Shown piece by piece: positions 24,258 to 32,900 of a stretch of DNA of 64,000 nucleotides. Every line of letters starts with the position of its first letter. Positions within the stretch are counted from its first letter, which is position 1. Under the pieces are notes generated by a model. The model worked only from the letters and a program-made list of their open reading frames with translations, did no database searches and was not told the origin of the DNA. The translations under genes were made by a program, and so were the position numbers. This stretch comes from Cellulosimicrobium arenosum (GTDB lineage Bacteria; Actinomycetota; Actinomycetes; Actinomycetales; Cellulomonadaceae), in the NCBI RefSeq assembly GCF_014837295.1, contig NZ_JACYHB010000007.1, positions 124,001 through 188,000 of the forward strand, read 5' to 3'.

Positions 24258-27155
24258 GTGATGACAGCACGATGGCACGACCGGAGGCACGCCAGGGCGA
24301 TCGCGATCGCGGGCGCGCTCGCGCTCGGATCGGTCACGTCAGGGGCAGCGAGCGCCGTGGACGACCCGGGATCGACGATCACGGGACTGACCACGACCGA
24401 CAACGGGGACGGGACCTACGACGTCCCGCTCCTGAACAGCGACGTGCCGGATATCAGCGTCGCGCGCGTCCCCGCGGCAGAGAACGACGAGGGCCGCGAC
24501 GTCTACTACATGATCAGCACGACGATGCACCTGGCGCCGGGCGCCCCGATCATGAAGTCGTACGACCTCGTGAGCTGGGAGATCGTCAGCTATGTCTACG
24601 ACCGCCTCGGCACGGGCGACGTGTCGTCGCTGCGCAACGGGCAGAACGGCTACGGCAACGGCCAGTGGGCGTCGTCCCTGCGCTATCACGACGGCACGTT
24701 CTACGTCGTGTTCAACACCAACGACCTCGGAGGCTCGTTCCTCTTCCGCACGGACGACGTCGAGGACGGCGCGTGGGAGCGCACGCCGCTCGGGCGCGGG
24801 CTGCACGACCCGTCGCTGTTCTTCGACGACGCGGACGGTGGGACGCCGTACATCTTCTACGGGTCCGGCGCGACCAGCGCGGTCCGGCTGAACGACGACC
24901 TCACCGCGATCGAGGAGGACTTCCCGAACATCTTCCGCGCCTCGGACTACGCGGGCGAACCCTTCATCGGCGGGCTCTTCGAGGGTGCTCAGGTCCACTA
25001 CATCGACGGTGAGTACTACGTCGCGATCATCACGTGGCCGAGCGGTCAGAACCGCCAGGAGGTGCTCTTCCGCTCCCCGCACCTGCTGGGCCGTTACCAG
25101 ACCGAGGACGGCTCCAACCCGTACGAGGCGCGCAGCGCGCTGAACTCGGACGGGTTCGCCCAGGGCGGCCTCGTCGAGGTGCCCGACGGCGACGGCGGGT
25201 ACGAGTGGTGGGGAATGTTCTTCCGGGACACGTACCCGCTCGGGCGCATCCCCGCTCTCATCCCGGCCACGTGGGAGGACGGCTGGCCGACGTTCGGCGA
25301 CGACGGCGTCGTGCGCGTCGGCGACACGTTCGACAAGCCGATCGATCTCAGCCCCGCTGAGGAGCGCCGCGAACGGCTCAAGAGCATCGTGGCGTCCGAC
25401 GACTTCGCGAACGACGCCGAGCACAAGTCGTTCAGCGACACGGTCTGGGAGATCCCGGACGGGCCGCAGTACGACGACTCGCTGCTCGGCGTCGAGCTCG
25501 TGGACAATCCCGGCTTCGAGGACGCGACGACGGCGCCCTGGGGCGCCCAGTTCGGGGCGAGCGTGGCCCGCGTCACGAGCGACGCGGCGTCGGGCACCGC
25601 GGCGCTGCGCGTGAGCGACCGCACGCTCAACGGCTCAGGGCCCCACCAGCAGCTCGGCGGGAAGATCCAGGCCGGCGTCACCTACGACGTCTCGGCGCGC
25701 GTGAGGTACGCCGACGGCCCGGACCCGGTGCGGTTCAACCTCGTCGGCGACTGGGGCGGCGGCGTCACGACGCTCGCGTGGGCGAACGCGACGCCCGGGG
25801 AGTGGACGACGGTCTCGGGCACGTACACGGTCCCGAGCGGCACGGACGTCAGCACCTTCAAGCTCGCGGTCGAGACCCCGTGGGCGAACCCGCAGCCCGC
25901 GTCCTCCACCGTGGAGTACCTGCTGGACGACGTCTCGGTCGTCGGGCAGACGCCCGAGGTCGAGCTGCCCACCGCCGAGGAGGTCTCCTACAACGGCTCC
26001 GACCTGGACCTCGCCTGGCAGTGGAACCACGCGCCGGACAACCGGTACTGGTCGCTCACCGAGCGCGAGGGGTGGTTGCGACTGACCAACGGGCACGTGG
26101 TCACCGGGGACGCGGAGTACACGAAGGCTCCGGGACGTGACCTGACGTACCTCGAGGAGGCGCGCAACACGCTCGGGCAGCGCACGTTCGGCCCGCAGGG
26201 GTCGGCGGAGACGCGGCTCGACGTGTCCGGCATGCTCGACGGCGACGTCGCCGGCCTCGCCGTGTACGGGCGCAGCTTCGCGTACGCGGGGATCCAGCAG
26301 ACGGGCGGCGAGCGCACGCTCGGCCTCGTGACGCGGCTGCAGCCCTTCACGGACACGATCGACCGCGACGCGGTCGAGTCGTTCGTCCCGGGCTCGCAGG
26401 TCCTGCTCGGCGCGGACACGGACGTGCACCTCAAGGCGGACGCGGACTTCGCCTCGCCGAACGGCCAGCTGTGGGTGCAGTACTCCTACAGCCTCGACGG
26501 GCAGAGCTGGCAGCCGCTGGGCGCGCGGCAGGGGCCGCTCGCCATGGACTGGAGCCTGTCGCACTTCATGGGCTACCGGTACGGGCTGTTCAGCTACGCG
26601 AAGGAGCAGACCGGCGGGCACGTGGACTTCGACCACTTCCTGCTCAGCGACACGCTCGACGCGGACGGCGGGGCGGACACGACCGCGCTGGATGCGGTCG
26701 TGGCGGAGGCCGAGGCCCTCGACGAGGCCGCGTACACGGTCGGGTCGTGGGCGGACGTCGAGCGGGCCCTCGCCTGGGCTCGCGCCACGACCGCCCCGTC
26801 CACGCAGAACCAGGTGGACGCCCCGGCGCGCTCGCTCGCGCTCGCCGTCGCGTCGCTCGTGGAGGCGGACGGCGTCGACGTGGCGTTCACGGCGGACGTG
26901 AGCGTGCGCGCGATGGCCGGGAGGGACTACGTCACGGTCCGGGTGACGAACGACGAGGACGTCCCCGTCGACGTCGTGGTGACCACGCCCTATGGCAGCC
27001 GGACCTTCGTGGACGTCGCCCCCGGGAAGAACGCCTACCAGTCGTTCGCGACCCGGGTGGCGGACGTCCCGGCCGGCGAGGTCACGGTCACGGTGACGCG
27101 CACGTCCGACGCGGCGTCGGAGGCCCGCGTCCTGCCGTTCGCCGAGAGGGACTGA
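24258..27155 (+). CDS. Secreted GH43 glycosidase, subfamily 12-like, with CBM4-like domain
   Basis: About 965 residues. Order: signal peptide (about 1-36, ending SGAASA); GH43 five-bladed propeller (about 50-375) of the arabinofuranosidase/xylosidase type (STTMHLAPGAPIMKSYDLVSW); CBM4/9-like domain (NPGFEDATTAPWG, about 417-563); GH43 C-terminal beta-sandwich (about 575-795); a short helical FIVAR-like segment (about 805-870); the shared C-terminal module. Candidate catalytic residues are Asp in SDVPDISV, Asp in LHDPSLFF and Glu in GGLVEVPDG. Unlike its five neighbours, its module lacks both cysteines (SVRAMAGRDY, and no final Cys). Start may be GTG 24258 or ATG 24261, both behind AAGGAGGAGG. 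No operator lies upstream. Confidence 0.9.
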   Translation: MMTARWHDRRHARAIAIAGALALGSVTSGAASAVDDPGSTITGLTTTDNGDGTYDVPLLNSDVPDISVARVPAAENDEGRDVYYMISTTMHLAPGAPIMKSYDLVSWEIVSYVYDRLGTGDVSSLRNGQNGYGNGQWASSLRYHDGTFYVVFNTNDLGGSFLFRTDDVEDGAWERTPLGRGLHDPSLFFDDADGGTPYIFYGSGATSAVRLNDDLTAIEEDFPNIFRASDYAGEPFIGGLFEGAQVHYIDGEYYVAIITWPSGQNRQEVLFRSPHLLGRYQTEDGSNPYEARSALNSDGFAQGGLVEVPDGDGGYEWWGMFFRDTYPLGRIPALIPATWEDGWPTFGDDGVVRVGDTFDKPIDLSPAEERRERLKSIVASDDFANDAEHKSFSDTVWEIPDGPQYDDSLLGVELVDNPGFEDATTAPWGAQFGASVARVTSDAASGTAALRVSDRTLNGSGPHQQLGGKIQAGVTYDVSARVRYADGPDPVRFNLVGDWGGGVTTLAWANATPGEWTTVSGTYTVPSGTDVSTFKLAVETPWANPQPASSTVEYLLDDVSVVGQTPEVELPTAEEVSYNGSDLDLAWQWNHAPDNRYWSLTEREGWLRLTNGHVVTGDAEYTKAPGRDLTYLEEARNTLGQRTFGPQGSAETRLDVSGMLDGDVAGLAVYGRSFAYAGIQQTGGERTLGLVTRLQPFTDTIDRDAVESFVPGSQVLLGADTDVHLKADADFASPNGQLWVQYSYSLDGQSWQPLGARQGPLAMDWSLSHFMGYRYGLFSYAKEQTGGHVDFDHFLLSDTLDADGGADTTALDAVVAEAEALDEAAYTVGSWADVERALAWARATTAPSTQNQVDAPARSLALAVASLVEADGVDVAFTADVSVRAMAGRDYVTVRVTNDEDVPVDVVVTTPYGSRTFVDVAPGKNAYQSFATRVADVPAGEVTVTVTRTSDAASEARVLPFAERD

Positions 27156-27162
27156 CCGCCGA

Positions 27163-27189
27163 CCCACCCGGCCCAGGCGGCCGGGTGGG
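27163..27189 (+). terminator. Hairpin after GH43 gene
   Basis: Perfect 10-bp stem (CCCACCCGGC at 27163-27172 with 27180-27189) and a 7-nt loop, 7 nt after the stop codon. It may cause partial termination; the next gene follows after a 121-bp leader in which I see no LacI-type operator. Confidence 0.65.
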
Positions 27190-27310
27190 CACGGGATCGG
27201 CCGATGACGAGGAGGTGGCCTGCGACGGCAACGGCGCCGTCGTGCACGCACGGCCCGCAGCGGTGCGGGACGAGGAAGACCATGAGCAGGACATCGATCG
27301 AGGAGGATCC

Positions 27311-29719
27311 ATGGACATGCACCTACGAGGACGACGCCGGTCCCGGCGCGCGTTCGCCGGGACCGCGCTCGCTGCGCTGGTCGCGGCGTCGCTCGCGACG
27401 GCCGTGCCGTCGTACGCCGCAGACGAGGAGCTCGTCGCCAACGGCGGGTTCGAGGACGGCACGACCGGGTGGTTCGTCAACGACGGCAACGCGACCGACG
27501 GGGGAACGCTGACCACGACCGACGACGCGGCGTCCGGCGACGCGGCGGCGCTCGTCACCGGACGCACCACCACGGGCTCGGGCCCCATGCAGGACCTCAG
27601 CGGCACGGTCCAGGCAGGCGAGACGTACGAGCTGACGGCCAGGATCAAGTACGACGCCGCCGACAGCCCGGGCACCAAGCAGTTCTTCGCGACGATGCAC
27701 TACGGCGGGGGGACGTACACCAACCTCGTGAGCGTGACGGCGACGAAGGGGGAGTGGGCGACGTTCGACGGGACGTTCACGATCCCGGCGTCGCAGTCCG
27801 TGTCGACGGCGCGCCTGTTCTTCGAGACGCCGTGGACGAGCGCTCCGTCGGACGACCCGGCGACGCACCTCATGGACTTCGTGCTCGACGACGTGTCTCT
27901 CGTCGGGGCGGCGCCACCGCCGCCCGCGTCGAGGACCATCGAGGTGCTCGGAAAGATCCCTGGCGAGCACAACCCGCTGATCTCGCACAAGTTCGGTGCG
28001 GACGCGTTCGGCTTCGTGGACGACGGCCGCGTCTACCTCTACATGACGAACGACACCCAGGGGTACGCACCGGACCCGGCCACGGGCGTGTCGCCGCAGA
28101 TCAACTACGGCGACATCAACCAGATCACGGTCATCTCGTCCGAGGACCTCGTGAACTGGACCGATCACGGCGAGGTGCCGGTCGCGGGGCCCGACGGAGT
28201 CGCCCCGTTCACCAACAACTCGTGGGCGCCGGGCATGGCGAAGAAGGTCGTCGACGGCGTCGAGAAGTACTTCCTGTACTACGCGAACGGTGGCGGTTCG
28301 AGCAACGTCATCACGGGTGAGTCGCCCGTCGGGCCGTGGACGAGCGAGCGGGACAGCACCCTCATCGACGGGCGGACCCCTGGCGCGGAAGCGGTCGCCT
28401 GGAAGTTCGACCCCGCTCCGCTGGTGACGGACGACGGCGACGCGTACCTCTACTTCGGTGGCGGCCCGGCGGCGACGGACATGCCGGCGGCGGAGCGGTA
28501 CAACAACCCGAAGAACATCCGGGTCATCGAGCTCGGCGACGACATGGTCTCCACCCAGGGCACGGCCGCCGTGGTCGACGCCCCGGTCGCGTTCGAGGCC
28601 GCGCAGGTGTTCGAGCGCGAGGGCACGTACTACCTGTCGTACTCCTCGCACTTCGGCGGCAACGACTTCGGCGGGAACCAGCAGGCACTGCCGGGCTACC
28701 CGGGAGGCGGGCAGATCGGCTACATGATGTCCGACGACCCCATGTCCTTCCCGAAGGAGACCTATGCGGGCGTCCTGTTCCCCAACCAGTCGCAGTTCTT
28801 CGGGTCCGGCACCGGGGGAAACAACCACCAGTCGGTGTTCGAGCTCGACGGGAAGTTCTACTTCACGTACCACGCGCCGACGCTGAACAAGCGCATCAAC
28901 GGCAACAGCACCCAGGGCTACCGCAGCCCCCACATCCAGGAGCTGACCTTCGACGCCGACGGCACGATCGAGCAGGTGGTCGGCGACTACGCCGGTCCGG
29001 ACCAGGTCAAGGACTTCGACCCGTTCGGCGTGATCGAGGCGGAGACGTTCGGCTGGCAGCAGGGCCTGGCCACGGCGAAGGTCGACGGCGGGTCCGCGCA
29101 GTTCGGCGAGGACGCGCCCAACCTGGTGGTCCGGGACGTGGACGACGGCGACTGGTCCGCCTTGTCGTCGGTGGACTTCGCCGACGGCGCGGCGAGCGTG
29201 ACGGCGCGCGTCCGGCCGCTCGTCGAGGACGCGCAGGTCGAGGTCCGTCTCGACGACCGTACCGGTCCCGTGGTCGGGACGATCGCGCTCGACTCGCCGG
29301 TCGGCGAGTGGACGGACGTCACGGCCGAGCTCGACGGCGTCTCCGGGGTGCACGACGTGTACTTCACGTTCGCCGGGCCGGAGGGCGAGGACCTCGTCGA
29401 GGTCGACACGTGGTCGTTCGCGCCCGCGTCGTCGGGCGGGGAGCTCGACGTCCAGGTGACCGTCCAGCCGCGCTGCCTGGCGGGTACGGCGTACGTCGCC
29501 GTGCGGGCGACGAACGGTGAGGGCACGCCCGTGGACATGACCCTGGCGACGCCCTTCGGCGAGAAGTCGGTCGCGGCCGTGGCTCCGGGGAAGAACGCGT
29601 ACCAGTCGTTCTCCTCGCGGGCGACGTCGTCGACCGCGGGCGCCGTGAGCGTCACGGGGACGACCGGCGACACCTCGAGCACGCAGGACGTCGACTTCGA
29701 CGCTCTCGACTGCGGCTGA
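27311..29719 (+). CDS. Secreted GH43 arabinofuranosidase (arabinoxylan arabinofuranohydrolase-like) with CBM4- and CBM6-like domains
   Basis: An exported 802-residue protein. Order: signal peptide (about 1-37, AVPSYA-AD); CBM4/9-like domain (NGGFEDGTTGWFVNDG, about 42-200); GH43 catalytic propeller (about 215-565) resembling Bacillus arabinoxylan arabinofuranohydrolases (EHNPLISHKFGADAFGF, then GRVYLYMTNDTQGY); CBM6-like domain (GVIEAETFGWQQG, about 573-706); the shared C-terminal module with both cysteines. Candidate catalytic residues are Asp in HKFGADAF, Asp in KFDPAPLV and Glu in AFEAAQVFE. ATG 27311 directly follows CGAGGAGGATCC; the longer open frame upstream is non-coding. Exact substrate (arabinan, arabinoxylan) cannot be read from sequence. 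Confidence 0.9.
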   Translation: MDMHLRGRRRSRRAFAGTALAALVAASLATAVPSYAADEELVANGGFEDGTTGWFVNDGNATDGGTLTTTDDAASGDAAALVTGRTTTGSGPMQDLSGTVQAGETYELTARIKYDAADSPGTKQFFATMHYGGGTYTNLVSVTATKGEWATFDGTFTIPASQSVSTARLFFETPWTSAPSDDPATHLMDFVLDDVSLVGAAPPPPASRTIEVLGKIPGEHNPLISHKFGADAFGFVDDGRVYLYMTNDTQGYAPDPATGVSPQINYGDINQITVISSEDLVNWTDHGEVPVAGPDGVAPFTNNSWAPGMAKKVVDGVEKYFLYYANGGGSSNVITGESPVGPWTSERDSTLIDGRTPGAEAVAWKFDPAPLVTDDGDAYLYFGGGPAATDMPAAERYNNPKNIRVIELGDDMVSTQGTAAVVDAPVAFEAAQVFEREGTYYLSYSSHFGGNDFGGNQQALPGYPGGGQIGYMMSDDPMSFPKETYAGVLFPNQSQFFGSGTGGNNHQSVFELDGKFYFTYHAPTLNKRINGNSTQGYRSPHIQELTFDADGTIEQVVGDYAGPDQVKDFDPFGVIEAETFGWQQGLATAKVDGGSAQFGEDAPNLVVRDVDDGDWSALSSVDFADGAASVTARVRPLVEDAQVEVRLDDRTGPVVGTIALDSPVGEWTDVTAELDGVSGVHDVYFTFAGPEGEDLVEVDTWSFAPASSGGELDVQVTVQPRCLAGTAYVAVRATNGEGTPVDMTLATPFGEKSVAAVAPGKNAYQSFSSRATSSTAGAVSVTGTTGDTSSTQDVDFDALDCG

Positions 29720-29733
29720 GTCCGCGGTCGTGA

Positions 29734-29780
29734 CGTGGGCTGCCGGCCCGGACCAGCACGGTCCGGGGCGGCAGCCCGCG
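29734..29780 (+). terminator. Terminator after GH43/CBM6 gene
   Basis: A 21-bp stem with two mismatches (29734-29754 with 29760-29780) and loop AGCAC, 15 nt after the stop. It ends the first group of secreted enzymes before the operator-bearing promoter at 29.9 kb. Confidence 0.78.
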
Positions 29781-29867
29781 GCTCGACGCGCGCATCGACC
29801 GTGGGGTGTGCGGGGCAGGGGGAGCGGGATGGTGGTGCGGCCCCGTTGCGGACCTGATCGTTCGTGG

Positions 29868-29883
29868 TTGGACCCCTGTCCAA
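29868..29883. promoter_or_regulatory. Second inverted repeat in the 29.9-kb promoter region
   Basis: TTGGAC-CCCT-GTCCAA, perfect 6-bp arms, 15 bp before the LacI-type operator. TTGGAC could also act as a -35 box, but no -10 is found at normal spacing. It may be a site for another regulator. Confidence 0.4.
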
Positions 29884-29897
29884 GTCCGCCGCACGCA

Positions 29898-29911
29898 TGT
29901 TAGCGTTCACA
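29898..29911. promoter_or_regulatory. LacI-type operator upstream of the double-GH43 gene
   Basis: TGTTAGCGTTCACA, differing from the 15759 site at one base. It lies 68 bp before the ATG at 29979, after the terminator of the previous gene, so this is probably an independent regulated promoter. Confidence 0.72.
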
Positions 29912-29978
29912 TACTCCCGTCCGCCGTCGGACGGGTCGCCCGGCGGTGCCGCCGGGGTACGACGACGAGGAGTCACCG

Positions 29979-32900
29979 ATGACCTCACGCCACGACTCAC
30001 CACCCATCACCCGGTCCGACACGAGAACAGGACGACGGGCGCTCGCCGGTCTCCTCGGTCTCGCCCTCGTCGCGCCGCTCGCACCCACGGCAGCGGCTGC
30101 TGCGACGCCGGCCGCAGGATCGACGACCACGGCCCTCGCTGCCGCCGCGCCGACGACCGACGGGCTCGAGCTCTGGCTCCCGCTCGACGAGACCGCGGGC
30201 ACGGTCGCACACGACGCGTCGGGCAACGGCCTCGACGGCACGCTGACCGGGACCGGCGGTGGGTGGCGCGAGGGCCAGGGGCTGACGTTCGGCGGCTCGA
30301 ACCACGTCGACCTCCCCGACGACGTGCTCGCCGGCCACGACGCGGTCACCGTCAGCGCCGACGTCTGGGTCGACACCTCCCTGACCGGCAACTACTTCTT
30401 CTACAACCTCGGCAACACCGCCGTCGGCAGCCCGCAGACGGGTGACGGCTACCTGTTCTCGTCGGGCAACGCGAACTACCGCGCGTCGATCTCGGACCTC
30501 GCGTGGGGCCGCGAGCAGAACACGGCGAAGGCGCCCGCGGGCGCGCTCGCGCGGGGCGTCTGGAAGACGATCACCTACACGCTCGGCGAAGGCACCGGCA
30601 CCCTCTACGAGGACGGCGCGCAGGTCGGCCAGAACGCGGCGGTCACGATCACGCCCGGCGACATCGGGGACGGCTCGACCACCGCCAACTACCTCGGGAA
30701 GTCGGCGTACGCCGCGGACAACCTGTTCAGGGGCCGCATGAAGGACTTCCGGCTCTACGACCGCGCGCTCACCGCCGCCGAGGTCGCGGATCTCTCGGCC
30801 GACGCGGCAGCCGACGCCGTCGCCGCCGACGCGGCAGCGCTCGACCTCGGCGACACGACCGCCGTCGTCACGGACCTCGACCTGCCGGCCAAGGGCGTCG
30901 GCGGCTCCGCGGTCACGTGGACCACGTCCGACGACGGCGTCGTCGCCGCCGACGGGACCGTGACCCGCCCCGCGGCGGGGGCGGAGCCGACCACCGCGAC
31001 GCTGACCGCGACCGTGTCCCTGCGGGGCGCGAGCGTGACCCGCACGTTCGACGTGACGGTGCTCCCGGGCGACGGGGACCAGGCCAAGGCCGACGCCGCG
31101 GCCGCGGCGCTCGAGGTCACGAACCTCGACGACGTGCGCGGCAACCTCGACCTGCCCACGGCCGGTCTGCACGGCGCGGACGTGGCCTGGGCCACGTCGT
31201 CGGGCACCATCACGCCGACCGGTGACGTCACCCGCCCCGCGTACGGCGAGGACGCCGACGACGTCATCCTCACCGCGACCGTCACCGTCGGGGACGCGAC
31301 CACCGTGCGCGAGCTGACGGCCCACGTCCCGGCGCTTCCCGAGCAGGAGGACCTCGAGGGCTACCTGTTCTCGTACTTCGTCGGTGAGGGCACCTCGAAC
31401 GGCGAGCAGGTCTACTTCGGGCTCAGCCAGGGCAACGACGCGCTGAACTACCAGAACCTCAACGACAACCAGCCGGTCCTCACGTCCGAGCTGGGGGAGA
31501 AGGGGCTGCGCGACCCGTTCATCATCCGCTCGCCCGAGGGCGACAAGTTCTACCAGATCGCGACCGACCTGCGGATCTACGACGGGAACGGCTGGGACGC
31601 CGCGCAGCGTCAGGGCTCGAGGTCGATCATGGTGTGGGAGTCCACGGACCTCGTGAACTGGACCGACCAGCGGCTCGTCGAGGTCTCCCCGGAGACCGCG
31701 GGGAACACGTGGGCGCCCGAGGCGTACTACGACGAGTCCATCGGCGCCTACGTCGTGTTCTGGGCCTCGAAGCTCTACGCCGAGGACGACCCGGGGCACA
31801 CCGGCGACAGCTACAACCGCATGATGTACGCCACGACGCGTGACTTCGTGAACTTCAGCGAGGCGCAGGTCTGGATCGACCCCGGGTACTCGGTCATCGA
31901 CTCGACCGTCGCGCAGGACGACGACGGCACGTACTACCGGTTCACCAAGGACGAGCGGAACAACTCCTCGTCGACGCCGTGCTCGAAGTTCATCCTCTCC
32001 GAGAAGTCCGCCGAGCTGCGCTCGACCGACTACGACTTCGTCGCCGACTGCATCGGCAAGGCGAACTCGACCGGCCCGGGGATCAACCAGGGCGAGGGCC
32101 CGACGATCTTCCGGTCCAACGAGAAGGACACGTGGTACCTGTTCATCGACGAGTTCGGCGGGCGCGGCTACGTGCCGTTCGAGTCCGACTCGCTCGACGC
32201 GGCCGACTGGACCATGTCCACCGACTACGACATGCCGTCGCGCCCGCGCCACGGCACGGTGCTCCCGGTGACGCAGGCCGAGTACGACCGCCTGCTCTCC
32301 TCGTACCAGCCGGACGCGTTCGTCGAGTCCGTCGACGACGTCGAGGTCACGGTCCGGACCGGCTCCGCGCCGGTGCTCCCGGCGACCGTCTCGGCGCACT
32401 TCGCGGACGGCTCCACCGGACCGGCCGACGTGACGTGGGACGACGTCGACCCGGCGTCGTACGCGCAGCCCGGCGAGATCGTCGTCGAGGGGTCGCTGGC
32501 CCCCGGCACGAGCGTGCGTGCCCGCGCCGTGATCACGGTGACCGACGACGTCGTGCCGGTCGAGGGCGTGAGCGTCACGCCCGCGTCGCTCGAGATCGCG
32601 GTCGGCGGTGCGCGTCAGCTCACCGCGACGGTGACGCCCGCCAACGCGAGCGACCGGACGATCACGTGGTCGTCGGACGACGAGTCGGTCGTCACCGTGT
32701 CGGCGACCGGCCTCGTCAGCGCCGTCGCCGCAGGCCACGCCATGGTCACGGCCACGACCGCGGACGGCGAGCACACCGCGTACGTCGCGGTCGAGGTGAG
32801 CGAGGACCTGCCCGGGCTCGTCGTGCGGTACGCGCTCGACGAGACGAGCGGGACGTCGGCCGCGAACTCCGCGCCCGACAGCACGTTCGGTCCGGCGACC

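Noticed and set aside
19762-24270. Very long open frame (1502 aa) on the minus strand opposite the GH146-like gene
   Set aside because: It is an antisense shadow of GC-rich coding DNA: Arg/Val/Asp-rich composition, no domain, no ribosome site. The plus strand has clear catalytic motifs. The same applies to long antisense frames opposite the other large enzymes.
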